Source: Nitrospirae bacterium GWF2_44_13
Lineage (GTDB): Bacteria > Nitrospirota > Thermodesulfovibrionia > Thermodesulfovibrionales > UBA1546
Length of the DNA: 45,321 nucleotides
Assembly (NCBI GenBank): GCA_001805105.1
Contig: MHEE01000012.1
Span: 266,750 to 312,070 of the forward strand
Reading direction: 5' to 3'
Under the pieces are notes generated by a model. That model was not told where the DNA came from. It searched no databases and worked only from the letters and a program-made list of their open reading frames with translations. Each line of letters begins with the position of its first letter. The stretch's first letter is position 1. A program made the position numbers and the translations under genes. Positions 33,463 to 41,823 of the stretch are shown one piece after another.

Positions 33463-33917
33463 TTCTTGGCCTCATGATCAGGCAATCTTACGCTGAGCAC
33501 AGGACACGGCGCGTCTCTTACCACCTTTTCCACGGTGCTTCCGAAGATAACCCTGTCAAGCCCTTTCCTGCCATGCGTGCCTATAACTATAAGGTCCGCC
33601 TTATTCTCTCCGGCAAATTTTAAAATCTTCTCGTAGGGCCTCCCCTTTACAACAATACGTTCAATGTCCTTTATCCCTCTGAGTTCTTCAACGCCGTACC
33701 TGTCCATCTCTTTTGCCGCATTTTTCTCAATATCCCTGTACAACTCGTCCAGCGACACATGCGGCACATACCACCCCGTTGCCTCGGCTATGTCCTGAAT
33801 AACATGAAGCAGACAAAGTTTTGCGCCATAATGCTTTGCCATATCAGCCGCATAAGGCAGGGCATTATCCGAGCCCTCTGAAAAGTCCGTAGGAAAAAGA
33901 ATCTTCTTAACGTTCAT
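33459..33917 (-). CDS. Universal stress protein UspA
   Basis: A 152-residue single-domain Usp protein. The N-terminal KKILFPTDFSEGSDNALPYA has the nucleotide-contacting Asp, and GTHGRKGLDRVIFGSTVEKV matches the ATP-binding G-2x-G-9x-G(S/T) motif, so it is an ATP-binding type. It begins 1 bp after galT ends and overlaps the JAMM gene. Exact role unknown. Confidence 0.92.
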   Translation of the reverse strand: MNVKKILFPTDFSEGSDNALPYAADMAKHYGAKLCLLHVIQDIAEATGWYVPHVSLDELYRDIEKNAAKEMDRYGVEELRGIKDIERIVVKGRPYEKILKFAGENKADLIVIGTHGRKGLDRVIFGSTVEKVVRDAPCPVLSVRLPDHEAKK

Positions 33918-33918
33918 A

Positions 33919-34929
33919 TCACGCCTCCCTTAAATATTTAGCTGCATCCTCAGCGGATGTTGTTACCACATAAAAACCCGAGCCCCACTCAAAACCGCTT
34001 GCTTTCTTGAGCCTCGGCATTACCTCTATATGCCAGTGAAAATCTTCTCCGAGCGTATGCCAGTGATTACGCCTCGGTATCATGTTCGGCGCTGTGTGTA
34101 TAATATAATTATACGACGGATTTTTCAGTATAGTCCCGAGTTTTTTGAGCATGGCCGACAGCATCAAAGCCAGGTCTTCCATCTCCTCCGAATTTATCTC
34201 CTGAAACGCACAGGAATGCCTTTTAGGAATTATACGGAATTCAAATGAAGAAATCTGGGCATAAGGGCAAAAGGTAATAAATCTTTTCGTCTCGAAGATT
34301 ACCCTCTGGCCATACCGCAATTCTTCCCTTATTATATCGCAGAAGATACACCGTTCCTTATAAGAATAATACTGCTTTGCGCCGTCAAGTTCTTCTTTTA
34401 TGCGCCTGGGGATAATAGGAGTTGCGATAACCTGTGAATGAGGATGAGAATAAACAGCGCCTGCCTCCCTGCCGGAATTTTTATATATCAATATATATCT
34501 CAGTCTTAAATCTTTCTCAAGGTCGGCAATCCTCTCTTTATAAAGTGAAACTATCCTCACCATCTGCTCAAAACCAATATCACCGTCTGCTTTATTGTGC
34601 TCAGGCGTCTCTATGATAATCTCATTTGCGCCTATGCTGTTCATCCTGTCGTACATGCCGACACCCCGCCTGCCGAGATCGCCTTCCACATTAAGTATGG
34701 GTTTAAAACTCGGGATTACCCTTGCAAACCATCCCGGTTCATTGGGCTTCGAACCATTTCCCCTGATTGCAGTTATTTCTGGAGGAGTTTCTTTTTCTCT
34801 GCCTGAACACAGAATGCACTCTGATTCTTTTGCCTCCTCTTCCGGTAGATGATATTCCCCCGGAGCCATAGAATCTGACAGAACAGCAACCCATCTGTTC
34901 ATCAGAGGGTCTTTTCTAAGTTCATGCAT
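33919..34929 (-). CDS. galT: Galactose-1-phosphate uridylyltransferase family protein
   Basis: A 336-residue HIT-superfamily nucleotidyltransferase. The zinc cysteines appear in ECILCSGREKE and RCIFCDI, and the catalytic histidine motif in YSHPHSQVIATP. The C-terminal HWHIEVMPRLKKASGFEWGS is conserved. Length fits bacterial GalT. Without galK/galE nearby, a different sugar-1-phosphate or ADP-glucose-type substrate is possible. Its ATG overlaps the coaX stop in TAATG. Confidence 0.88.
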   Translation of the reverse strand: MHELRKDPLMNRWVAVLSDSMAPGEYHLPEEEAKESECILCSGREKETPPEITAIRGNGSKPNEPGWFARVIPSFKPILNVEGDLGRRGVGMYDRMNSIGANEIIIETPEHNKADGDIGFEQMVRIVSLYKERIADLEKDLRLRYILIYKNSGREAGAVYSHPHSQVIATPIIPRRIKEELDGAKQYYSYKERCIFCDIIREELRYGQRVIFETKRFITFCPYAQISSFEFRIIPKRHSCAFQEINSEEMEDLALMLSAMLKKLGTILKNPSYNYIIHTAPNMIPRRNHWHTLGEDFHWHIEVMPRLKKASGFEWGSGFYVVTTSAEDAAKYLREA

Positions 34930-35702
34930 TATGCATTCCTCCTGTCAGACAGGCTATAGATAAATCTCAGTCCTTTTAAGACAAGCGCCGGCTCACTATG
35001 GTCCACCTTCCTGAGAAACGGCAAAATAAACTCAGCATTGCCTCCTGTTACAACCACCTTAAAATTTTCTCCTTCTGTCTTCTCTGCCTCTGATATAATC
35101 CTTTCCACTGCCCCTGCTGTTCCGTATACAATGCCGGAACGGATGCACTCTGCCGTATCCTTTCCCAATGGAGACACAGGCTTGGAAACCGTAACATCAG
35201 GCAACTGTGCCGTATCGCTGAAAAGGGAATTTCGCATAAGCCCCAGACCCGGCATAATCGCACCGCCCTTATATTTATTTCCGCTTCCAATAAAATTAAG
35301 CGTAGTCGCTGTGCCAAAATCAATTACCGCAACAGGAGCGCCAAACAGACCGCACGCGCCTGCGGCTGCCGCAATCCTGTCTGTCCCTAACTTCTCAGGC
35401 TCCTCTATCCGGAAATCAATCCCTGTCTTCATCTTATGAGTCAATACCACAGGCTCTTTTTTGCTCAGAGCCCTGCATGCCTTTTTAACGGCATCCGTAT
35501 GACCGGGAACTACAGAAGATATTATAACCCCTTCAGGCATTTTGTCTATATTTTTTTCTCTCATAAACCCTGCAAAGAGCGCAGAGTATTCCGAAGACTG
35601 AAGCAGCGGATTTGTATCAATTTTTTGAACAAAAAGCTCCTCCTCAATAAAAAAACCCATATCTATTGAAGAGTTACCAATATCTATAGCTATCAGGTTC
35701 AT
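34929..35702 (-). CDS. coaX: Type III pantothenate kinase
   Basis: A 257-residue acetate/sugar-kinase-fold enzyme catalysing the first step of coenzyme A synthesis. It shows IAIDIGNSSIDMGFF (phosphate-binding), LGTDRIAAAAGA, VIDFGTATTLNFI and GGAIMPGLGLM, all CoaX signatures. The start is ATG 35702. First gene of coaX-galT-uspA-JAMM, divergent from larC. Confidence 0.96.
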   Translation of the reverse strand: MNLIAIDIGNSSIDMGFFIEEELFVQKIDTNPLLQSSEYSALFAGFMREKNIDKMPEGVIISSVVPGHTDAVKKACRALSKKEPVVLTHKMKTGIDFRIEEPEKLGTDRIAAAAGACGLFGAPVAVIDFGTATTLNFIGSGNKYKGGAIMPGLGLMRNSLFSDTAQLPDVTVSKPVSPLGKDTAECIRSGIVYGTAGAVERIISEAEKTEGENFKVVVTGGNAEFILPFLRKVDHSEPALVLKGLRFIYSLSDRRNA

Positions 35703-35727
35703 TTCGGCTGCACCTCAAAAGAGTTAT

Positions 35728-35733
35728 ATTATA
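35728..35733 (-). promoter_or_regulatory. -10 box for the coaX operon
   Basis: A perfect TATAAT on the minus strand (35733-35728), 25 bp upstream of the coaX ATG. No convincing -35 is visible. Confidence 0.45.
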
Positions 35734-35797
35734 CCCTGAATTTTAAATATTCTGCATCTTTCATTCCTTAATTCAGACTACCTCAAACTTAAATAAA

Positions 35798-35806
35798 TGA
35801 TATAAT
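35798..35806 (+). promoter_or_regulatory. Extended -10 promoter for larC
   Basis: TGA-TATAAT (hexamer 35801-35806), 37 bp upstream of the larC TTG start. It is divergent from the coaX -10 box, about 70 bp away. Confidence 0.6.
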
Positions 35807-35843
35807 CTCTTAGTAAATTTATTCTCTTGGTAAGGGGTTTAGT

Positions 35844-37019
35844 TTGAAAATAGCCTATTTTGACTGTTCTTCCGGAATAAGCGGGGATATGTGCCTCGGC
35901 GCTCTGATTGACGCAGGTGTTCCTGCAGCAAAACTGGAGAAGGAACTCAGGAAGCTTCGTGTTAAAGGCTACAGTCTCAAAGTTGAAAGGGTAAAACGTT
36001 CGGGGTTCACAGCAACAAAAATAAACGTCCAGCAGCCAGCAGTCAGCAGTCAGCAGTCAGCTAAGAGATGGAAAGATGTTGAACGGATAATCAGAACCTC
36101 TTCACTGTCTGAAGAAGTAAAGCAAAAGGGGCTGAGCATATTCAGAAGACTCTTTACAGCAGAGGCAAAAGTCCACGGCGAAACATTTAATGCAGCGCAC
36201 CTGCACGAACTTGGCGCAGTTGACTGCATGGTGGATATTTTCGGCACAGTTATCGGGCTTAACCTTTTGGGCATAGAGAAAGTTTATACCTCCGGCGTTA
36301 ACATTGGAGGCGGCTCTGTCAGGACAAAACACGGGATACTGCCTGTGCCTGCGCCCGCAACAGCAGAACTGTTAAAAGATATTCCTGTTTATTCTGATGG
36401 TATTAACTATGAACTGACAACTCCGACAGGTGCGGTTCTATTAAAGGAAATCTCATCTTCCTTCGGAAGCATTCCTGATATGGTTATTGAAAAAATAGGA
36501 ATTGGCGCCGGCAATAAGAATTTCAGAAATAAGCCGAATGTGTTGAGAATTCTTATCGGGCAGGGCAAAGAACAAAGCGCAGAAAACAGAAAACAAAAGG
36601 TTGCGGTAATTGAAACCACCATAGATGACATGAACCCGCAGATATACGAATGTGTGATGGAAAGTCTGTTTAAGGCAGGCGCGCTTGATGTCTATCTGAC
36701 ACAGTTGATAATGAAGAAAGGCAGGCCCGGAATAAAGCTGACCGTGCTATGCAACAGCAAAGAGAAAGAAAAGATGATGAAGATAATATTTGAAGAGACA
36801 ACAACAATAGGCCTCAGGTTTTATGAGGCAGACAGGCAAACGCTAAAGAGAGAGATAAAGGAAATCAATACAGCCTTAGGCAAGGTAAAAGTCAAAATCT
36901 CAAAGCTTGGCAGCAGGATTATCAAAACAACACCTGAATACGAAGACTGCAAAAAACTTGCAAAAAAACTAACTATGCCTCTGACAGAAGTGATGAAAAA
37001 AATATCTTCTCAATCTTGA
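35844..37019 (+). CDS. larC: Nickel-pincer cofactor biosynthesis protein LarC
   Basis: A 391-residue CTP-dependent cyclometallase that inserts nickel into the pincer nucleotide of lactate racemase and related enzymes. It starts at TTG 35844 with AYFDCSSGISGDMCLGALID, then AHLHELGAVDCMVDIFGT, ELTTPTGAVLLKEI and IETTIDDMNPQIYECVMESL. It is a single open frame, unlike the frameshifted larC of Lactiplantibacillus. Two variable linkers are encoded by heptad-like repeats (36029-36063 and 36572-36599). No larB or larE is in the window. It converges on argF. Confidence 0.93.
   Translation: MKIAYFDCSSGISGDMCLGALIDAGVPAAKLEKELRKLRVKGYSLKVERVKRSGFTATKINVQQPAVSSQQSAKRWKDVERIIRTSSLSEEVKQKGLSIFRRLFTAEAKVHGETFNAAHLHELGAVDCMVDIFGTVIGLNLLGIEKVYTSGVNIGGGSVRTKHGILPVPAPATAELLKDIPVYSDGINYELTTPTGAVLLKEISSSFGSIPDMVIEKIGIGAGNKNFRNKPNVLRILIGQGKEQSAENRKQKVAVIETTIDDMNPQIYECVMESLFKAGALDVYLTQLIMKKGRPGIKLTVLCNSKEKEKMMKIIFEETTTIGLRFYEADRQTLKREIKEINTALGKVKVKISKLGSRIIKTTPEYEDCKKLAKKLTMPLTEVMKKISSQS
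36029..36063. repeat. Five-unit heptad repeat inside larC
   Basis: CCAGCAG, CCAGCAG, TCAGCAG, TCAGCAG and TCAGCTA at exact 7-bp spacing. It encodes a Gln/Ser-rich linker (QQPAVSSQQSA). It sits where LarC proteins vary in length. A weaker adenine-rich heptad run is at 36572-36599, also in a linker. Confidence 0.65.
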
Positions 37020-37032
37020 GAAATGCCTGTTG

Positions 37033-37944
37033 CTACCCCAATAACATTTCCAGCAGCGCCTTTTGAACATGCAAGCGGTTCTCCGCCTGATCAAATACAG
37101 AGCTGTGCGGGCCGTCCATAATCTCATCTGTTATCTCTTCGCCCCTGTGCGCGGGCAGACAGTGCAACACAATGACATCCTTCTTTGCGCAGGAAAGAAG
37201 CTTGCTGTTTATCTGATAATCTTTCAGCCTCTTTCTTTTTTCTTCTGCTTCTTCTTCCTGCCCCATGCTGACCCATACATCCGTATAAATCACATCAGCC
37301 CGCCCCGCTGCCTCTTTCGGATCCCTGAGAATAATTATCTCGCTCTTTGCAGAAGCCTTTGCTCTTTCAAGCACCTCTGCGTCAGGCTCATAACCTTCAG
37401 GACACGCAGCAGTAATATTCATTCCCGTCCTTGATGCAGCCTCTATTAACGAGTTTGCTACATTATTGCCGTCGCCGATATATGCAACCTTAATATCTTT
37501 TAAGCGCCCTTTCTTCTCCAGTATTGTCATTAAATCAGCCAGCGCCTGACAGGGATGATGCAAATCGCTGAGCCCGTTGATGACAGGCATAGAAGAATAA
37601 GATGCAAACTCTTCAAGCAAATCGTGCCCGAAGGTCCTTACAACAACTGCATCAAGGTATCTGGAAAGCGTCCTGGCCGTATCCGCTGTTGTCTCGCCTC
37701 TGCCAAGTTGTATCTCATTAGGAGTTAAATAGACTGAATGCGCGCCTAACTGATAAATGCCTACCTCAAACGAAACCCTGGTCCTCGTAGACGCCTTCCC
37801 AAAAAGAAGCCCAATGCTTTTTCCAATCAGCGGACACTTGCCGGCGTCAATGCCTGATTTCATATCAATCGCCCGCTTCAGGAGTTTATCTATCTCTTCT
37901 GAAGATAAATCCCATAATGTCAAAAAATCACGTTTCATTCTCAT
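37033..37944 (-). CDS. argF: Ornithine carbamoyltransferase
   Basis: A 303-residue arginine-pathway enzyme. The carbamoyl-phosphate site STRTRVSFE (about 53-61), LSDLHHPCQALADLMTI and ornithine site HCLPAHRGEEIT are intact. It directly follows argD with a 76-bp gap occupied by a repeat element. The N-terminus KRDFLTLWDLSSEEIDKLL is typical. Confidence 0.97.
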   Translation of the reverse strand: MRMKRDFLTLWDLSSEEIDKLLKRAIDMKSGIDAGKCPLIGKSIGLLFGKASTRTRVSFEVGIYQLGAHSVYLTPNEIQLGRGETTADTARTLSRYLDAVVVRTFGHDLLEEFASYSSMPVINGLSDLHHPCQALADLMTILEKKGRLKDIKVAYIGDGNNVANSLIEAASRTGMNITAACPEGYEPDAEVLERAKASAKSEIIILRDPKEAAGRADVIYTDVWVSMGQEEEAEEKRKRLKDYQINSKLLSCAKKDVIVLHCLPAHRGEEITDEIMDGPHSSVFDQAENRLHVQKALLEMLLG

Positions 37945-37954
37945 ATCCCTCTTT

Positions 37955-38017
37955 CAGTGCCAGTGACCAGTGACGGTAAACAGTTTTTACTGACACTGAT
38001 AACTGTTACTGACACTG
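37955..38017. repeat. Inverted 6-7-bp periodic repeat between argD and argF
   Basis: Left arm: CAGTG-initial units at 37955, 37961 and 37968. Right arm: ACTG-initial units at 37989, 37995, 38002, 38008 and 38014 (spacing 6-7). The arms are complementary in type, CAGT versus ACTG, around a T-rich centre. It fills the intergenic gap. Confidence 0.55.
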
Positions 38018-38020
38018 CTT

Positions 38021-39220
38021 TCATGTCACATTGCCCAGCACTTCATCCAGTATATCAATCATGCTGTCTATGTCTTTCCCATGCACAATCAGAGGAGGAG
38101 TAAAGCGAAGCACATTCCCTGCTGTACAGTTAAGGAGAAGCCCCTTTTCCATGCATGCCTTTACAATGGTTTCACCATCCCTTGTAAGCTCCATGCCTAC
38201 AAGAAGTCCCATTCCTCTTATATCAGCTATAACGGCAGGGTATTCCTTCTGGAGGATTTTCAGTTCTTTCCTGAGATATTCTCCCATCCGCTTGCACTGG
38301 TCAAACATAAAGCCGTCTTCAAGCATTGTCTCCATTGTCGCTATCGCTGCCGCACATACAAGCGGATTGCCGCCGAAGGTGGAGGCATGAGAACCCGGCA
38401 CAAAGGCAGTCGCCGCCTTGTCTGTGGCAAGCATTGCGCCTATCGGCACGCCGCTGCCAAGCCCTTTTGCAAGGGTCACTATATCAGGGGCCACATGAAA
38501 ATGCTCGTAAGCAAAGAGTTTCCCTGTGCGTCCCATGCCTGTCTGAACCTCATCAAGAATAAGAAGCAGGTTATGCTTGTTGCACAGCTCGCGCACTTTT
38601 TTAAAGTAATCATTGTCAGGAATCTTTACTCCTCCCTCACCCTGTACCGGCTCAAGCATGACAGCGCAGGTATTCTGTGTTATTGCGGCTTCGAGCGCGC
38701 TGATATCATTAAAGGCTGCGTGTTTGAAACCCGGGAGCAACGGCTCAAAACCTTTCTGGAATTTCTCCTGTCCTGTTGCTGAAAGAGTTGCAAGAGTCCT
38801 TCCGTGAAATGAATTAACTGCGGTTATTATCTCGAATTTATCTTTGCCGAGATGCTCTTTAGCATATTTTCTGGCAAGTTTTATGGCTGCCTCGTTCGCC
38901 TCTGCGCCCGAATTGCAGAAAAAAACCTTGTCTGCAAAAGAGTGCTCCACAAGCAGTTTTGCAAGTTTTATCTGCGGCTCTATATGATAGAGATTTGAGA
39001 CATGAATCAGCCGCTGAGCCTGCTTCTGAATGGCTACAACAACCTTTGGATGGCAGTGCCCGAGCACATTCACCGCTATGCCCCCGACAAAATCAAGGTA
39101 TTCCTTTCCATCAGCTCCCCACACCTTTATGCCGCGGCCTTTTCTTAGGACAATCGGAAACCTGTTATACGTATTCATCAGATAATGTCCGGAATCTTCG
39201 AGAAGTTTCTTGATTTCCAT
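38021..39220 (-). CDS. argD: Acetylornithine aminotransferase
   Basis: A 399-residue class III PLP aminotransferase. The PLP-lysine is in IVTLAKGLGSGVPIGAML; also present are SNLYHIEPQIKLAKLLVEHS, FFCNSGAEANEAAIKLARKY and VQGEGGVKIPD. Length is typical. It precedes argF and makes a short arginine biosynthesis operon. It is divergent from the HD-GYP gene. Confidence 0.96.
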   Translation of the reverse strand: MEIKKLLEDSGHYLMNTYNRFPIVLRKGRGIKVWGADGKEYLDFVGGIAVNVLGHCHPKVVVAIQKQAQRLIHVSNLYHIEPQIKLAKLLVEHSFADKVFFCNSGAEANEAAIKLARKYAKEHLGKDKFEIITAVNSFHGRTLATLSATGQEKFQKGFEPLLPGFKHAAFNDISALEAAITQNTCAVMLEPVQGEGGVKIPDNDYFKKVRELCNKHNLLLILDEVQTGMGRTGKLFAYEHFHVAPDIVTLAKGLGSGVPIGAMLATDKAATAFVPGSHASTFGGNPLVCAAAIATMETMLEDGFMFDQCKRMGEYLRKELKILQKEYPAVIADIRGMGLLVGMELTRDGETIVKACMEKGLLLNCTAGNVLRFTPPLIVHGKDIDSMIDILDEVLGNVT

Positions 39221-39267
39221 AAGTGATAATAACGAAAATTTAAATAAAAATCAAACGCAACAATAAA

Positions 39268-39296
39268 TTGACATATTAGAAAACTTATGATAATTT
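39268..39296 (+). promoter_or_regulatory. Promoter for the HD-GYP gene
   Basis: A consensus TTGACA (39268-39273), 17-bp spacer and TAATTT -10 (39291-39296) preceded by TGA (extended -10). Transcription would start near 39303, leaving a leader of about 70 nt. Confidence 0.65.
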
Positions 39297-39334
39297 TGCA
39301 GCAGAACCACTATTAATACGGAGGCGGCAAAACC

Positions 39335-39373
39335 TTGCAGATAATTTGGATGTATGCAATTATAAGAATATAA
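39335..39373 (+). other. Possible 12-codon leader ORF upstream of the HD-GYP gene
   Basis: GGAGG at 39320-39324 is followed by TTG 39335 and an open frame (LQIIWMYAIIRI) whose TAA ends one base before the HD-GYP ATG. The HD-GYP ATG itself has no good ribosome site, so re-initiation from this frame is possible. The 10-base spacing from GGAGG to TTG is long. Confidence 0.3.
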
Positions 39374-39374
39374 C

Positions 39375-40778
39375 ATGGACAGCAAAGAAAAAGCTTTTGT
39401 AAACGCCAAGGATATAATAAACCAATTTACCGTTATTATAAGGACTGCTTATATCCACGACCCCGGCAATATTGCCGTCACAACAGCAATGGAGCGGTTT
39501 ATTGCGCTTATGAGCCCTTTCATTGAGGCTGAGGGAGAACTGATGCTGGAGCTTAGAGGAGAGTTCTTCTATATCAATGATAAGAGAGTAAGATACCCTC
39601 TTGAGTTCCTGCCAAACTTCGATTTTCTTTCCAGGGAATTCAGGAGAAGAGGGCTTGGCAGTATTGCTTTCAAAGATACCTTGCAGCATGAGGACATCAG
39701 GATATTTTTAAAGGCATTTATAGCATCTATCTTTTCAGAAACAACATTTGAGACTCTTGAAAAAAGCATGTCCGGCATTGACAGCATTAAGGTTGGGAAG
39801 CTGAAGAAGATAAGAACTGCCGGTGAAGGAGAGCCTGACGTTCGCAGGGTTGTAAAAAAGACATATTTCAACGCTGTTTCGCATACAAGGGCTGTCATGA
39901 GCAAATTAAAAGCAGGGGAAGAAGTGAGCATGAGAAAGACTAAGAGAGTGGTAGAGTCAATGGTGGACCTGATACTGGAGGAAGAACAGCTTCTTATCGG
40001 CATGACATCCATTAAAGACTATGACGAATACACCTATAATCATTCGGTTAATGTGAGCATACTGTCAGTTGCGCTCGGGCAGAGAATCGGACTGAACAGA
40101 AAGGCGCTGACAGAACTCGGCATTGTTGCGCTGTTCCATGACATAGGAAAGATAGAAGTGCCAAAGGAAATATTGAACAAGTCGACCAGCTTTACCGAGC
40201 AGGAATGGGACATAGTAAAAAAACATCCCTTCTGGGGCGTAAGAGCGCTGTTGAGGATGAAAAAAATTGACTACACCTCGATAAGATCTGCCATTACTTC
40301 ATTTGAGCATCACATGTACTGTGACCTTTCCGGATATCCTAAACCGAGACAGCCATTAGAACTGGACTTTTATTCAAAGATCGTCACGCTTACCGACAAC
40401 TATGACGGGATGACATCATCAAGGGTGTATGCAAGGATACCCATGCCGCCTGACAAGGCTCTAAGCCTTATGATGGAAAAGGCGGGGACCCAGCTGGACC
40501 CGACCCTTTTTAAGTTTTTCACCAATATGATGGGCATCTTTCCCATAGGCACGCTCGTCATGCTTGATACAAAAGAACTCGGGCTCGTCTATCAAAGCGG
40601 CACTATGTTTTTAAACAGGCCGCAGGTTCTTGTCATTATTAACAGCAGGGCAGAGAAAGTCGAAAGCTATGTTGTGGACCTTGCAGAAAAAGACTCTGAC
40701 AGCAAATTCGTAAGGACCATTGTCAAAACCATGGACCCCAATAAATATAAGATTAACCTCGCTGATTACCTGCTATAA
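39375..40778 (+). CDS. HD-GYP-type phosphohydrolase with a divergent GYP motif
   Basis: A 467-residue protein. Residues 1-200 form an unrecognised helical region; residues 205-395 carry the HD-GYP fold. Metal ligands are visible: His223 (YNHSVNV), HDIGK at 255-259, His284 (VKKHPFWG), EHH 311-313 and D-x-x-GYP 317-322. The usual HHExxDGxGYP reads HHMYCDLSGYP, so the Glu and DG are changed while the histidines remain. It may hydrolyse c-di-GMP or another cyclic dinucleotide, or act as a sensor. A possible ligand partner is the PilZ protein at 9538. Confidence 0.88.
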   Translation: MDSKEKAFVNAKDIINQFTVIIRTAYIHDPGNIAVTTAMERFIALMSPFIEAEGELMLELRGEFFYINDKRVRYPLEFLPNFDFLSREFRRRGLGSIAFKDTLQHEDIRIFLKAFIASIFSETTFETLEKSMSGIDSIKVGKLKKIRTAGEGEPDVRRVVKKTYFNAVSHTRAVMSKLKAGEEVSMRKTKRVVESMVDLILEEEQLLIGMTSIKDYDEYTYNHSVNVSILSVALGQRIGLNRKALTELGIVALFHDIGKIEVPKEILNKSTSFTEQEWDIVKKHPFWGVRALLRMKKIDYTSIRSAITSFEHHMYCDLSGYPKPRQPLELDFYSKIVTLTDNYDGMTSSRVYARIPMPPDKALSLMMEKAGTQLDPTLFKFFTNMMGIFPIGTLVMLDTKELGLVYQSGTMFLNRPQVLVIINSRAEKVESYVVDLAEKDSDSKFVRTIVKTMDPNKYKINLADYLL

Positions 40779-40793
40779 AACAACAAGATAATA

Positions 40794-40971
40794 AGGAGGC
40801 TGCGGCTGGATTAAGGCAAGATTCACGGGTCTGTCAGAATAGGGGCTGAAGACGCAATGAAATGGAGCGGATAGCCCCGCCTGAGAAATTGTAATGTAAC
40901 AATATATTGGACTAACGCTTGCAGACTTACAAAGGTAGTTTAATATTGCCGAAAGACAGTCACAGCCTCCT
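40794..40971 (+). ncRNA. 178-nt structured element, copy 1 (candidate RNA or palindromic mobile element)
   Basis: The ends pair in a 15-bp stem with one mismatch (40794-40808 with 40957-40971). Inside, GGCAA/UUGCC (40815-40819, 40946-40950) and GGGGCU/AGCCCC (40842-40847, 40873-40878) can pair, with CGC/GCG nested. The same 178 nt recur in reverse orientation at 42408-42585. It starts 15 bp after the HD-GYP stop and ends 66 bp before the CooC-like ATG. It matches no riboswitch class I recognise. The transcribed strand is not certain. Confidence 0.6.
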
Positions 40972-41025
40972 GATTAAGTATTTAAAATTTTTGAACTAAT
41001 CAAAACCCGCTGTGGAATTATGAGT

Positions 41026-41031
41026 TATAAT
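41026..41031 (+). promoter_or_regulatory. -10 box placed for a leaderless cooC-like transcript
   Basis: A perfect TATAAT ends six bases before ATG 41038, so transcription would start at or next to the A of the start codon. No -35 is evident and no ribosome site precedes the ATG. Confidence 0.35.
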
Positions 41032-41037
41032 ACTTTC

Positions 41038-41823
41038 ATGAAGATAGCGATAACAGGAAAAGGCGGCGTCGGCAAAACAACCTTATCTGCTGTATTGAGC
41101 CATATCTTTGCATCTGAGGGGAAAAAGGTGATTGCAGTGGATGCAGACCCTGATGCAAACCTTGCCGCTGCCTTCGGCATAAGCCGCGCTGAAACCGCAA
41201 AGATTAAGCCGATAGCAGAGATGACATGGCTGGTTGAAGAGCGGACAGGGGCAAAGCCCGGCAGTTCAGGAGGCATCTTCAAGCTCAATCCCAGAGTGGA
41301 CGACATCCCTGCTGAATACGGCTACAGATTTGACAACATCACTTTGCTGATAACAGGAAAATCAAAAGAAGCGGCGTCCGGCTGTTATTGTCCTGAAAAT
41401 GTATTTTTAAAAAGGCTTCTCAAACATCTTATCGCTGAAAGGGATGAGGTTGTGATAGTTGATATGGAGGCAGGCATTGAACACCTTACAAGAGGAACCA
41501 CCGAGCATGTGGATGCTTTTATAGTCGTTGTTGAGCCGGGACAGAGGAGCATTCAGACAGCGCACACCGTCAAGGAGATGGCAAAAGAGCTTGGAGTAAA
41601 AGAGGTTATGGTAGTCGCCAATAAGGTAAGAACAGCAGAAGACCTTGATTTCATAAAAACCAGTATAGGCGGCATGAAACTGATAGGTGTTATAAGTTTT
41701 AACAATTCAATAATGGAAGCTGACATAAAAGGCATCTCTCCATATAAAAACTCGCCCGAAACAATAAAGGAAATAAAAAAAATCAAAGACACCCTTGAAG
41801 GCGTCCTCAATGACAGACAGTAA
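41038..41823 (+). CDS. cooC: CooC-like nickel-insertion ATPase (MinD superfamily)
   Basis: A 261-residue P-loop ATPase of the CooC/AcsF group, which matures the nickel site of CO dehydrogenase. The deviant Walker A GKGGVGKTT is at residues 7-15, the Asp-rich DADPDANLA at 35-43, and the CooC metal-binding pair Cys-x-Cys at 116-118 (GCYCPEN). An upstream in-frame ATG at 41020 is possible, but 41038 starts the conserved MKIAITGKGG. No CODH gene is in the window. The stop overlaps the next gene by 14 bp. Confidence 0.88.
   Translation: MKIAITGKGGVGKTTLSAVLSHIFASEGKKVIAVDADPDANLAAAFGISRAETAKIKPIAEMTWLVEERTGAKPGSSGGIFKLNPRVDDIPAEYGYRFDNITLLITGKSKEAASGCYCPENVFLKRLLKHLIAERDEVVIVDMEAGIEHLTRGTTEHVDAFIVVVEPGQRSIQTAHTVKEMAKELGVKEVMVVANKVRTAEDLDFIKTSIGGMKLIGVISFNNSIMEADIKGISPYKNSPETIKEIKKIKDTLEGVLNDRQ

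Noticed and set aside
39297-39374. c-di-GMP riboswitch upstream of the HD-GYP gene
   Set aside because: The leader is only about 70 nt and lacks a recognisable GEMM fold.
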